A DNA stretch of 64,000 nt from NCBI GenBank assembly GCA_000442125.1, contig KE546972.1:1572022-1636021 (forward strand). The letters are read 5' to 3'. The translations under genes were made by a program, and so were the position numbers. The notes below the pieces were generated by a model, which saw only the letters and a list, made by a program, of their open reading frames with translations, had not been told where the DNA came from and did not search any database. This DNA is from Opeltia flavorubescens (lineage: Eukaryota; Ascomycota; Lecanoromycetes; Teloschistales; Teloschistaceae). Positions 33,746 through 45,143 of the stretch are shown one piece after another (positions within the stretch are counted from its first letter, which is position 1; every line of letters starts with the position of its first letter).

Positions 33746-34977
33746 TTACTCACATCTCTCCCCCCTCTTCTCATGAACATGATAAGCACACCTCCCCTTC
33801 TCCCCCATCCCCGGCTCGATGGGAACATGATATTTCCGTCCCCCCACCACGCTATCCATCACATCCCACAGAAACTCCATATCTTTCACCGCCGTGGCGG
33901 CTTTTTTCAAACACTCCCGCCGCGTGGCAGAAGGGACGGATTTCTTCATGACACTCCAGACGAAATGATCGGCTGCTAACCTCCTCAGCGGCTGGGCGGG
34001 CTGGTCTGGCGACGAAGGTAAGTTTTTGTATATGGAGGCGAGGTGCGTGATCTGCAGCAGCGAATTAGATTTCTTCAAATACCGGATTATATGGTCGAGG
34101 GTGTGGTTCTGCAACGAGGGGAGGGACCAGGAGTGGGAGAGGAAGTGTAGGGATAGGAGGAGAGAGAGGTTTGCGGTGTGCAGGGGCTGGTTGGGATCTT
34201 TTCCTGCTGGAGGGGTGGTTGTGGGGGATGGCGCTGTATTTGCCGTCGCAGCTGCTGTCGTTGTATTGTTGTTGGTGATGCTCGTGGAAGCACCATTTAC
34301 AGTAGCAGAGGTGGAGGAACAAACCACCGGCATAAACACAACCCCCTCCGTCGTCGTCGTCGGAGCAGCAGGGGGCACTATCTCAGGAAACCCCCCCCTA
34401 TACAAAAAAGCAATCAACAGCTCAAAAACCCTCGGATCTTGATCCGGCAGATACATATCCGAGACTGGGCTCTTCGTATCTTCCAAGCTCCCGAAATGCG
34501 ACGAAAAGATGGGGCTGGCGGAGCAGATTAGGGAGCGGTGGATGTGGTAGGCCTTCTTTTTGGGGCCGAGGTGGAATGTTACCATTGAGGGTGTTAGGAG
34601 ACTGTGGGTGTTAGTGGGGGTGTTAGTGTATTGTTTGTTTGATATGGGGGTGTTCTGGGGGATGGGGGGTGATGAGGTTACCTTGAGAAATTGGTATGGT
34701 CTGTTTCATCGACAGAAGTTGGTTTCAAAGGCGGTGGTCCCTTGTTTGTCGACTGTGGGGATGATGCTGTTTTTGTAGCCGACTTCTTGGGTTGTGGCTG
34801 AATGGATGTCTTTTCAACGGGGTCAATTTTGACTTTTTTCTCTGCTGGCGAAGACTTCTTTTTTACTACTGGTGATGGTTTCTCTTCCTTCGCCACGCGG
34901 ACTGTCTTCGAGGCGGGCATCTTGTCGGTCGCAGGAGGGTCCTCGGATGTGGTAAGGTCAATTATCTCGACCATCAA
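33746..34977 (-). CDS. BTB/POZ-domain protein with an N-terminal SUMO-interaction-like motif
   Basis: Exons 34977-34682 and 34601-33746 on the minus strand join to 383 residues, with one 80-nt intron placed just before the BTB strand MVTFHLGPKKKAYHIHRSLI. BTB elements follow: CSASPIFSSHF, LPDQDPRVFELLIAFLYRG. A Thr/Ala/Asn-rich insert (about 55 residues) then interrupts the fold before helical sequence (LSLLLSLHFLSHSWSLPSLQNHTLDHIIRYL). Family members form dimers and may serve as Cul3 ubiquitin-ligase adaptors or in transcription. The N-terminal 100 residues are Lys/Ser/Pro-rich and begin VEIIDLTTSED, which fits a SUMO-interaction motif with an acidic flank. The start could be either of two adjacent Met codons. 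Confidence 0.88.
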
Positions 34978-35876
34978 GCTTGACGAATTCTTGGATTAGC
35001 AGGGGGGGTACGTATAGAATGAAGGGTAAGAGGTATTCGCGATTGTGAAATGCTAGGGGAACTTACTTGAGAATTGAGAGTGATCTGATGGTTGAAGACT
35101 GAAGAATGATGTGTATAGGAGACTTGACTTGCCTCGATGAGGTTGATTACGGCGTGGAGAGACAATCGTGTAGGTCTCAAGGTAGTGCTCAAGAGAGATG
35201 CTGCGATGTAAGAGTAGGACGTGAAATCCGGCTCTAGATACTGTATGATGCAGAATCGCTTCCAGTCAACGGCTTCGAAACGATTCCGAAGACGGTACAA
35301 TGGGTTCCCTTCAAATAGAGATCATCTAGATGAGCAGAAATGATCGAGAGGGAGATCTAGGCAAGGATGCAGTTGTAGATTACCGCAGGGCAAGCCCCGC
35401 CTGCTGCTGGTTCTAATTGCTTTTGAGCTACCTGGCTGTTCTCTCAATGTGGCATGCGTGGTCGATCAGAAGGAGGTGGAGCTTAAGTGATCAGGGAGAC
35501 AAGGAAAACGATAGATCGACTAGCTGACAGTAAAATGAATGACGAAGGCAAGATGGCCGACACTATGCTCGGTATTCATGGATTGACCAACGGGTATCCA
35601 TTTCTCAGAGGGCAGAGCAAGCAAAGGCCGTTGATGACCGAGGATGGATTGAAGAAAGCGACAGGTTTTACAACCACCACTGAATCTCGAATTGAAATGG
35701 GAAAAGGATGGACTGCTCACTTTTGGACATCCGCAGTAATGCAATACTTGGACGACGATGCTTCATACTAATCCCATCGCGCCTGTATGTTATTGGGAAG
35801 GGACCGGGGGTTGATTCATAGAGTCATTCCACCATGCGCTCCAAGACGTCAATCATCCACTACAACACTACCCACC
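34978..35876. promoter_or_regulatory. Intergenic upstream of the BTB gene and downstream of GDI1
   Basis: Both neighbours are on the minus strand. Open frames at 34974-35300 (minus) and 35487-35771 (plus, 94 codons) have no recognisable domain. I do not call a gene. Confidence 0.5.
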
Positions 35877-37598
35877 TCATTCCTGCCCAACCAGATTAGT
35901 ACCTTCTCGTAAGCCCTCGACAACAAGTTCCTCCCCTTGTGCACGTCGGTATATATCCCTCACATCGTCTGTATGTCTCGTTAGCCATTTTGGTCGTCCG
36001 ATCAACTACAAAAGCCTACCTGTCGTTGTCTCAAAATGGCTGGTTGCATCATAGCTCTTCGAAATGAAGATGTTGTCATTCATGCCACTCTCCAACGGCT
36101 CGTAAAGCGGTATAGGCGGTCCCATGAATTTTTCCTCGATCTTACCCAGTCGTTCAAAGCCCGGTTGCAGCTCGAGGTGGTGGTTACTTGAGCCCTCGGC
36201 GATGGTGGAAACAATGGCAATGTAGTACCCTCTAGGGCATACGTTGTGAGCCGAGGACACTATAGCAACGTATATATCTGGAAGAGTCAGTTAATATTTC
36301 TTTACCTCGCGTAGCGCGTAGAATTAATCACCATTTCTTCGGCCGACTTGAGATTGTGGAATGATGAGTTGCGCGGAGTCGCTGTTGTCCGTGTTCGCGA
36401 CAGGGTGATTTAAGATACATATGGCCTTGAGGAGTGTTCCCACCACTTGTACCTTTCCAGGAAAGTAGGACGGATCCGCGAGGATCTTCTTTGTCTTCGT
36501 TGTGAATTTCATGCCTTCGTCTTCATCCCCTCTTTCCCGCATGGTGGCCTTGATACCTAATACTCGACCTCCTTCGAATAAGACTTCGTCAATCGAGGTA
36601 TTGAGCATATAGGTACCCCCGTAGATAGCGGACAGACGAGCGAAGCCTTGCGGGAGTTCACCCAGACCGTACAGAGGATATATGTATGGGGATTTGCCAT
36701 AGCGTGCCATTGAGTTGACATAAAGCCTTATCCGCTGGACTGTCTCTTTAGCTTGTCCTCTCTGTAGCATGTACTCGTCGGTCTGGAAAAGAGCCATAGA
36801 GTGCCCGATGAAGTCGCGCGTGCTTGCTTCTAGACCGAACTTGTCATAAACTTCTTTCATCGTACACTGATTCAGGTTAAGACCTCCATAAGAAGCAGGG
36901 TCATCCTCTTTGAAAGCCCCAACCCATTCCAAGAATTTCTTCGCCCTCCTTTTTTCAAATAAACCCATCAATGGCGATCGTAGAGCCTCTCCAGCGTCTG
37001 AAGGGACTTTCGCTACCGTGGCTTTTGGCCCGTTTCCTTGCTGCACATAACTGCCAGCAATCTGTTTGAAATCAAGATATCGGGTGACGTCGGTTGAGAC
37101 AAGGATGTTCGTCAATTCTCCGTTGGACATAAGAAGTTTGGGTACGAGATCGATGTTCCAGTCGTTAACCCGTCCATATTTCTTCCATGGCTCCTCTCCC
37201 TTGTTGTAATTCCCATACTTTTTGAACAGCTACTGAGCTGTAAGCATTCGGCAGGTGCGGTTATCTGGGGATAATGATCGTACAGATTCAATGTTGACCG
37301 ATGCAGACTCTCTAGGTCCTGGTCAGTTGTTGACCGCTGTGACAAGGATTTGACGCATACCCTCCGTAGTGGTCGTTCCGATCGATGTGTAGGACCTTGT
37401 TCCCTTTCACGCTCAACACACTAATTCAATGCTCAGCGGGCAATTCTTGAAAGGTGATGAACACGTATGGTGCTTACCCCGAGAGTACGCATTCTGTGAG
37501 GCCTACGAGCTGATTAGCTACTTCATTTGCATGGCGTTGAAGTCAACCATACCTGTTCCGAGGACCACAACATCATACTCTGGAGCTATCTCGTCCAT
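35877..37598 (-). CDS. GDI1: Rab GDP-dissociation inhibitor
   Basis: Seven exons on the minus strand, 37598-37553, 37502-37478, 37420-37361, 37311-37284, 37229-36332, 36277-36020 and 35968-35877, join in frame to 468 residues. Four of the six introns fall in the first 80 codons. The protein begins MDEIAPEYDVVVLGTGLTEC, then VLHIDRNDHYGGESASVN. It carries the family blocks NGELTNILVSTDVTRYLDFK, SPLMGLFEKRRAKKFLEW, YGKSPYIYPLYGLGELPQGF, RLSAIYGGTYMLN and FISKSYDATSHFETT. GDI extracts GDP-bound, prenylated Rab GTPases from membranes and returns them for the next round of vesicle transport. The length matches fungal GDIs. Intron positions are confirmed by the conserved N-terminal sequence. Confidence 0.96.
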
Positions 37599-38341
37599 GC
37601 TGATAAAATGAACGAACAAAGATGTGTGGGTTCAAGCAAAGCCAGTAGATGGTGCGCTCAGCGACCTGTCGTGAGCGGCTGCCTTCATTAAGTCCATCGT
37701 CAATATGCTGTCATGTCACGGATCTTTCCGCTATCAAGATAAGATAATCGTATTCGGGTTCATCGTCAAGTGGAATTCGCGATTTGTCGTACAGGTACTA
37801 CTTGCTGCGATAAAGATGTAAAGGCTGGTGATGAACAGTATTGGTATCTTTGATGAGATGGTCAGGATTGAAGATTACCCTCTATACATGTTGTGTTACT
37901 ATTCTAGCACTTCATTTGCTCCACTCCATGTCAAGGACTTTTCTCCGACATCTAGTTAAGCATACATCCATTAGAAGACCATCAATCCATTATGTTCCCT
38001 CCTTCCAGTCCTGTCTAAGCCTTTCCGTTCATCTGGAAGCTCCTTAGTTGCCGTGGGCAGCATAATCTATGCAATGTGCGTAATCAAGGTCGTGAGACAT
38101 GATTACCTCTCCAAAAAATCACGAAGGAAAAGCTCCACCAGCGCCTTAGATGGGTTGGTGTTTACCCATCCATGCAATTTGTAAATGCGATTGCGATGCA
38201 AATATTGTCGTTATCTAAAAAGAATCCCTCCCATATGAATTTCGCCACGTGGGGGGAGGTAAGTCTGTTTGCTGTTGCAGCAAGGTTGAAATCTAACACT
38301 CATGTTGATGCTCATGATCAAAACGTATTTTGCCTCCTATC
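37599..38341. other. Intergenic: GDI1 promoter and 3' end of the C2H2 gene
   Basis: Nothing beyond promoter and 3' sequence is seen. The frame at 37841-38047 has no recognisable content. Confidence 0.5.
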
Positions 38342-40037
38342 TCACTTCTGAATGTAATTGGAATAGGGACCACCAATGGGATATTGAACGTTGGAGAAAT
38401 CATGCTCGGTCTTAATGTTGTGGTGTGAATCATCGTGATTGGCCGGATACTGTTGGTTGAAATCATCATGGGCGTTGGTGGAAAAGATAGAAAGGTCAAG
38501 GTCGTTCCTCGAGCCATTTGCAGATCCCATGATATGGGGATGGGTACTGGCGGTGTAGGCGGGCCCTGAGTGTGGTCTACTGATACTGTTTAAATCAAGA
38601 GCAGAGCCATTGCTGGTGTGATAATTTCCATCTGGAGAAAATGGTAGGCGGCCTTCATGCTGTATGGAGTATGGTGTTGCTGCGCCGCTCGTTGTGAGAG
38701 AGTCAGGAGTCACTTGGCCAGTGGAATACGCAAATGTAGAGTCATGGCCAGCAATGGAGCTCGGCCCACTGGCTGTTCTTGAGCTCATGGTCATACCATT
38801 GCTTGATCTTTTGATGCTATTGGCTCTAGAAGCCCGGTTGGAGAAGCTCTGAAGCTCTTCCTGATATGCAGCTGTTCCAAGCCCAAGATTGCTGAGCCCT
38901 TGCACGTCAAGTGGACTTTGAAGCGTTGGAGTCGACGCTGCCGTGTGTGAGGATTGCTGAAAATTTTGAGATGAGTTGACTGTATTAGGTATTGTGGAAG
39001 TAGTGGTCGGAGGGATCGACAGCTGTTCCACGGGGTTTGCCTTGCTTTTTTTGCTATTCTTCGAATGCGTCAAATGACTTGCCCCGGTCGGGTTTCCTCG
39101 TCTAACAGAGCATTTCTGAAAATGCCTCTTAAGTATATCACTCCGTGAGAAAGTATCTTCGCATAAACCACAAGAGTATGGCCGTACTCCGGTATCTGGC
39201 CCTTGTCAGCTCAAGATTCTTATTCAAGACGGACAGTGACCTACGTCGCAGCAAGTGCCGCTTTAGATGCTTGGCATGGAGGTAGTTTTTATTACAATGT
39301 TCGCACGGAAATTTCCCTTCTGCATCCTTTACCGGTGTAGTCGCAGTCTTTGGAGTTCCTGATGACCCATTTGTAACAGCTGCTGGCCGCCCTGAAGCAC
39401 TCGGAAGTATCCCCCTTCTTCCTTGTGAACCAACAACATGGGTTGGCTGTGATTGTTGTGGTTGTGGTTGTTGTTGCTGGGCCTGTTGCTGTTGCTGCTG
39501 GTTTGGCTGTCGCTGACTTTGATGTAAATCATATCCGGCGCCCATAGATGTTGGAGGATGTTGACGGAACATGGTATTTTGCTGGTTCAGGTGGCTATTC
39601 GGCATCGGTAATAGGTTTGGAAGTGAATTATACGACTGATGCGATTGTGAAGAGTTTATTGGAGGACCCCATGACTGCGAAGGATAATTGGAGGGCGATT
39701 GAAGCGACCGTGTTGCAGACGGGTACGACTGGGATTGGTATTGTGTGCTCGTACTTGGAGGATAGACGGGGTATGATCCATTCTGAGATGGTATTCCGTG
39801 ATTGCTGGCGAAGTATAGTGGTTGCCCATTTTGAGCTCTCTGTGTCGGTGCATCTTGTGAATATGTATAGGCGGAGTTGTGCGATGATAGCGGTGGGAGC
39901 GTATGAGATGGAGGAACAGATGTCGGAGGTTGACGATGAGACGCCTGGTAAGATGGAGCGGTAGGTTGTCGAGTTGATGGTGGGTAGTGGTGTGCGTAGT
40001 CTTGTGGAGAAGATTGAGAAGCAAAGCGTGAATCCAT
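38342..40037 (-). CDS. C2H2 zinc-finger transcription factor with Gln-rich N-terminus
   Basis: Exons 40037-39245 and 39195-38342 on the minus strand join to 548 residues. Two adjacent zinc fingers lie mid-protein (about 242-293): CEHCNKNYLHAKHLKRHLLRH, then the TGVRPYS linker and CGLCEDTFSRSDILKRHFQKC. The second ends in Cys rather than His (C2HC). The 49-nt intron splits the last His codon of the first finger, and only this splice restores it. About 240 residues of Gln/Ser/Pro/Tyr-rich sequence precede the fingers, with a polyglutamine run (about 178-198). The C-terminus is Ser/Thr/Asn-rich. This is a nuclear DNA-binding regulator of unknown targets. The apparent start three bases upstream is GTG, so the ATG at 40037 is used. 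Confidence 0.9.
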
Positions 40038-41243
40038 CACGCCAAAGGTAGCGAGTGTGATGACGAAGTGGATTCTAAATGCAGATTGCCGCCGTCATTA
40101 ACGCCGTATGCGAAGACCGTTGAAGAAGGGTTTCAGACTGAAGGGAGTTGGTGGAGAGGGTCAAACAAGACTTTGTAACGAATGTGGGTCCTGCGATGAC
40201 CGGAGCAAAGCAGTGGGTACAGTGAGGAAAAAGCTTCTGCCAGGAGTAACAGATGAGCGAAAATTGGCAGAGAAAAAAAAAGCTCAACAAGTGGCGTTTG
40301 GATGCCTCCGGGGCACCTCCGAGCGAATGGATCGATTGGCGACAGAAGCTTCGAAGCTGGAAGCTAATAGCTCAACACGAGGCTCTTGTCTGAAGATATT
40401 AACGACCACAGAGATGTCGCGGCTTGCAAGGGAGTAGTGCAGAAGGGATGGGTGTGATGGCGTGCGCGAGGCTTGGAGCTTGTAGCGTGGGAAGATGATT
40501 TGCGCTGCAGTGGGTGGGCCGGGAGGATGCGGCTTCCGAGAGGAGAATGTCGATGATCGATCTTATCAACTGGGTCTTCACGTTCCACAGTCCGATGGGT
40601 CTTGCAGTCGCGCGATAAAGAGGCTGAGGGATGCTGCAGTCGACAGAGGGTTTTAGGCAGGGTTGTGGGCCTGGTCCAGGGTATAGTCGTCGTGGGATCT
40701 GTCACAACGTTGCGGAGCTAGGGTACTTCTAGAGTAAGTGGATTTGGGGATGGGATGCTGTGTCTGGGACGGGTTTTGGGGTGGGTGGACACCCAGTGGG
40801 GGGGAATTGACGGGAGCCCTGGCAGTCGAAGGAAAACGGTGTGACGCCTCGATCTCGGCTGTTTCCGCTGGTGGATGATCCTCGCGGTAACAGCAGAGGG
40901 GTGGTGCTGAAGATGATAATTCTATGAAAAGACGTAAGGGAAAGAGCAGGAAAAGAAGGGAAAGAACCAAGTAGAAGACGTACGCACGAGTGTAGTCCAG
41001 CCAAATCCAGTCGTATTATTTGGTCAGCTTCGTCAAGGCTTTTTTTCTTTCCGCCATGAGCAGGGGTCAAGGTCGCATGCACCTTCCCAAATCCCTTCTT
41101 CACACCCTGATTACCTCAGCAAGCTGAAAACATCCTTGCCGTATTTCCGGATCTCCGGCAAATCATCAAGCAATTGCCGCCTCCCTACATTTTGGCTCAG
41201 CGAGTAGAAAAATGCATTGCTGGCGATTACAAGTAAACAAGAT
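40038..41243. promoter_or_regulatory. Long upstream region of the C2H2 gene
   Basis: About 1.2 kb without a supportable gene, between the C2H2 start and the ORC4 stop (both minus strand). Open frames at 40364-40705 and 40653-41103 on the minus strand have Pro/His/Ser-rich composition without domain or splice context. They are more likely part of a long leader and promoter, as often found before regulatory genes. Confidence 0.45.
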
Positions 41244-43691
41244 TTATATTTCTCTACACCATTTGGACATTGTACTTCCCATCTTTGGACAGCTTGGTCC
41301 AATCTCTTCCAGCGCCACATCGACCCTATACATGCCCCCATTGCCATCGCCGCCCATACCCATACCAGCTGGAATAATGAGTCCGAGTTCTATGAGCTTT
41401 TCCCACGATCCAAGTGCCACTTCCTTGCCCCAGACCCGCGCCCCTCCTCCGACAGCTGTTTGTCCAGCTGCACTGCTCTGTACCTTGACCCGGCTTGCTA
41501 GTTGCACATACTCTTCATACACCATCGAGAAATTGCACACGTCTGTATCCAATATTACGTCAAGCCGTGCTGCCGCGATGATTAGGGAAAGCTCGAGATC
41601 TGCAAGCGACGGAAGGAGCTGAAGCTTCGAGTCAGACGGAAGCAATGAAGTCCGAATCACCGATGCGCCATTTAGGATGCTGGATGCTGATAGTAGGCTG
41701 ATTCGGAGCAGGCTCGCTGACTGGAATGAGGAAATAGATTTGTTCTGTGCGAAGAGATATCGCAAGTAGCTCTCAAATTGTTTATCGTGCGTAAATAGTG
41801 CATCGAGGTATTCATTCCACGCTGTCCTGAGTTTTTGCGCTTCCGGTCTTTGTCGTTCAACACGGTCGCTCAGAGTTTGGGCCTCAGGTTCACGGCTTGT
41901 TAGAACGGATTTGCAAAGGTTTTGGAAGGTGCTGAAGGTCTTTGGATGAGCAAGGTAAACATAGCGCTGCCCAAAACGGCTTTTAACCCGCTTTTCCAGT
42001 GATTCGACAATGTCAATTCGAGTAGTCAGCCCCAAGACAGCAATCGGGGCGTTTCGAGACTGGGCAACGTCGAAGAGATTATACAGAAGCGTCTGTCGGG
42101 GATGGGTGGCGAAGAGATCAAACTCGTCAATGACAAAGATTACCGATCGAGCGATCTGCTCTTCTTGCCCTTCCTCTTCGCCAGAATGTGCCAGGAGAGC
42201 CAGCAATGAGGTTAAGGTATCTGCGTAGTTAGTCCTGACCGGGCCTGTATCTTCTTCCGCTGCTACTTCGCGGCCAAGCTGACGCCAAATCTCCCGCAAG
42301 GCCAGCTTATCATCCGTGTGTATGAAGCCATTTAGTCGTACAGTGATGAAATCTTCGTGATGGTCTTTGGCAAGGTCGGCAAGGACTGTCTCGACGAGTG
42401 CCGTCTTCCCACATCCTCGAGGGCCGACTATAATCATCGAATTCCCCTCTCCTGCCAAAACAGTCTGCGTGACCAACTGTTGTACCTTGCGGTATTCATC
42501 GTCCAAATGCACAAGGGGACCACCGCTGACTAGGCCTTGTGCAAGATCTGATTTGAAGAGATTGACAGAATGGATGGGAGTTGCTTTGAGTAATCGTTGG
42601 AGCTTGCTGATAGACCGTTGTAATTTCTGAGGCACCTCAAGATCCTTCTGCTGTTCCATGTCATCGTCGGCTCGATGTTCTTTCCCATGAGTGACATCTT
42701 TGGGTTCCCCGACTTGGGTTCCTGAGGCCTGTGCATTGACTGGTTGATGGGTTTCCTCCTCCTGCCCAAGGAATTCATTTATATTTCTATCCTCATCATC
42801 AAAGCCTGGTACGTGGTGCCCAGAGGTTGGCGAAGAACCCTTCCCATTGAGCAGGGTTTGCTTAGGTGTCTTACGGTGACCACGCTGATTTTTATCCTGA
42901 TTGTACGTTGACAACGTGTCTTTTGAATTGATTTCATGAAACCCCAGCTCTCTCTCTTCATCGCCGGCCGTAGGGGTGATGATGGGCTGTTTTCGAGGTC
43001 GCCCGCGCTTCCGGCTAAGGGTACTGGGTGGTGTCTTGAGGGTTGATTGATTTAGAGTTGTGGAAACTTTTGGGGACCTATCATCCATCTCAGGAGAGTA
43101 TCGCCTTGGCGGTCGTCGAGATCGGCCAGTTGAGCGGCCACCATCGATGTGCGCATTATTTCCAGAACTGGTAGCGTCATCCCCTTCCCAATGTTTCAGC
43201 GTATGGCTGCTCTGCTGCGTATTGCTTATGCCTGATAAACCTATGGCAGGATTATCGTGCACTTCCGACGTCTGGCCCTCATCGGGGTCCTCTAGCCCAG
43301 ATGAATTATTATTCTTCCGCCTCTTTTTCCTCGAAGGGGTGTCAATTGGCGAGTCGACATTTTGGAGTCTTTTGGGTATCGGTCGATCACCGTCTTGCTC
43401 ATCAAGCGTACGATCAGAGTGGAGGATGCCATGTGGGCTGTCTGACTGGTCTTGCGGAATGATTTCGCCACTGACGCCATTGGCGATGATATTTGTTATC
43501 GTATCCCCATTCTGTTCTGATCCTGTCGACTGGATGGAATGGTCGTCATAGCTATTGCCCAATGAAATAAGGTTCGCGGGGACTGCGTTCCTGACTGCCC
43601 TCAAAGCGCGTGTCACATAGCCTTGAGAGCCGTCAGTGGTCGTTATCTTGCGTTTCTTACTTAGTGGCGAAGAGAGATCGAATGATGGCAT
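41244..43691 (-). CDS. ORC4: Origin recognition complex subunit 4
   Basis: A single exon of 815 residues from the ATG at 43691 (MPSFDLSSPLSKKRKI); an in-frame ATG at 43802 would add 37 residues. The C-terminal half is the AAA+ Orc4 core: Walker A GPRGCGKT (423-430), Walker B VIFVIDEFDLF (about 516-526), sensor region VLGLTTRIDIVESLEKRV, and a winged-helix end closing with MSKWCREI. Orc4 helps the origin recognition complex bind DNA and load MCM helicase. The N-terminal 385 residues are low-complexity and charged. They contain KRGRPRK (about 229-235), an AT-hook core, and a further Arg/Pro-rich patch (GRSRRPPRRYS). S. pombe Orc4 uses AT-hooks to bind origins; budding-yeast Orc4 lacks them. Confidence 0.95.
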   Translation of the reverse strand: MPSFDLSSPLSKKRKITTTDGSQGYVTRALRAVRNAVPANLISLGNSYDDHSIQSTGSEQNGDTITNIIANGVSGEIIPQDQSDSPHGILHSDRTLDEQDGDRPIPKRLQNVDSPIDTPSRKKRRKNNNSSGLEDPDEGQTSEVHDNPAIGLSGISNTQQSSHTLKHWEGDDATSSGNNAHIDGGRSTGRSRRPPRRYSPEMDDRSPKVSTTLNQSTLKTPPSTLSRKRGRPRKQPIITPTAGDEERELGFHEINSKDTLSTYNQDKNQRGHRKTPKQTLLNGKGSSPTSGHHVPGFDDEDRNINEFLGQEEETHQPVNAQASGTQVGEPKDVTHGKEHRADDDMEQQKDLEVPQKLQRSISKLQRLLKATPIHSVNLFKSDLAQGLVSGGPLVHLDDEYRKVQQLVTQTVLAGEGNSMIIVGPRGCGKTALVETVLADLAKDHHEDFITVRLNGFIHTDDKLALREIWRQLGREVAAEEDTGPVRTNYADTLTSLLALLAHSGEEEGQEEQIARSVIFVIDEFDLFATHPRQTLLYNLFDVAQSRNAPIAVLGLTTRIDIVESLEKRVKSRFGQRYVYLAHPKTFSTFQNLCKSVLTSREPEAQTLSDRVERQRPEAQKLRTAWNEYLDALFTHDKQFESYLRYLFAQNKSISSFQSASLLRISLLSASSILNGASVIRTSLLPSDSKLQLLPSLADLELSLIIAAARLDVILDTDVCNFSMVYEEYVQLASRVKVQSSAAGQTAVGGGARVWGKEVALGSWEKLIELGLIIPAGMGMGGDGNGGMYRVDVALEEIGPSCPKMGSTMSKWCREI

Positions 43692-45143
43692 ATCACGACA
43701 AGTTCTAGACCCCAGAGTTGTACAAGAGAGCGATTGGCGTTTACAACCTCGTCGTTCTTGGTTAAGGTTGGCGGCTGACTGAAAAAGGAAAAGCGCATCC
43801 AATATCGAAATTTCAATATTTGGTGCATCAAAATTGTGGAGAATTATTCCTACAACAAATCGGAACCCAGGGTATCCTACCGAAGGATCTAGGTTTTAGC
43901 ATGGAATCTGTTGATAAGCGCTGTCGAATGACGATCTGGCTACTCTTTCGGTCGTCATAGGCATCTCTTGCTGAACCCGAACCGTATGATCTGAGCGCAT
44001 CAAAACATCTATCAATCTTCGACATGTCATCCATTTCACCGTAAGATGAACTCCGAGGCACGAGATGACCGTGTAAATGCAGCTGCAAAATATTGTCTCG
44101 GCTATCTTTCCATTTTGGGTGTCGGGGTTTTAATTCAGGTCGCCGTGCCTTTGAGGCAAGGTACCGGCACTTTCAACGTTTAGCACACCATCTTGTTTCT
44201 CCGTTGAATCTTCAGAGATGTGTGCCGCACGTCAAGCATCCACACCAATCTATATCTCGGTTACATGTCTCCCCACGTCCAACCGGAGGCTGGAGGTCGG
44301 ACGGGAAGACGGGAAGGCATTCGGCCACATTTCGGTCATGGAACACCAGATCTTTACGATACACAAAAATAAATCTAGATTTCCAGACGAAAGATTGATG
44401 CAGCTCCACCTGCATATGCCAGATCTTGACACTGCCAGGTACGAAGCAATATGATCCTGTGGTTGTCGAAATTCCGGATTCGGCCTGTCTGACCTCGGCT
44501 ATCTCCATGCATTCTGCAGGTCAGAAAGTTAAGTTACAGTTTCTCCCGCCACAGTTCCCCTTACCGTCATGCGGTCTTGTGGATGCTAGATTGCACTTGC
44601 ATATTGGTTTCTTCTGTAAAGGTGTCTTGATTCAACCTCCCATTCGTCCGCTTTCGCTGTCAACCGGGAATTCCTGCCACTGTTACTCTGCTACAAGCTT
44701 GAAAGGCATGTTTTTCATATCCAAGACACGGCTTGTGCGCAGACCTCCATCGCTTCATTGCTTGATCCTATAGGACACCGCGTTTCTTGCCCGGATCGCT
44801 CTCCAATTCTTGCCTCCTGATCAATCAATCGTCCCATCTAATCTGTACCCGGTGGTCTCAACCAAGTGGCTGGACCTTGATAATGCATCAGGGTTCCCGA
44901 CTCATCGGACCGCTTTCAGACCATAGAGATGCATTTCTTGGCATCGATACCAATGTAGGACTGACTACCATTTAATGCCACTCTCCCCTGCTCATCGATT
45001 GTAATTTTGTATCTGGTGTGTTAAAGTGAGAACCCTAACGGAGTGTGATTTGTTCGGTTTGCATGTTCCTATTCTATTCCTAGTATTATACGTATTATCT
45101 TTCTCTCAAATAACATCTCTTTCAATCCCCAGCTCTAAACGTC
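43692..45143. promoter_or_regulatory. Intergenic between divergent ORC4 and the Pth11-like gene
   Basis: About 1.45 kb. A minus-strand open frame upstream of ORC4 (about 44150-43828) reads with protein-like sequence (RRPELKPRHPKWKDSR, LQLHLHGHLVPR) but starts without a clear ATG and matches nothing I recognise. Plus-strand frames at 44093-44773 overlap it. No gene is called. Confidence 0.4.

Noticed and set aside
34974-35300. 108-codon minus-strand frame upstream of the BTB gene
   Set aside because: It lies in the promoter region, has no recognisable domain and no conserved-looking segment.
35487-35771. 94-codon plus-strand frame between the BTB and GDI1 genes
   Set aside because: Overlapped by an open frame on the other strand, no domain, no splice context.
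43828-44150. Minus-strand frame with LQLHLHGHLVP resembling a HIT-protein His triad
   Set aside because: The rest of a HIT domain is absent, there is no clear start, and it sits in the ORC4 upstream region; the resemblance is probably chance.
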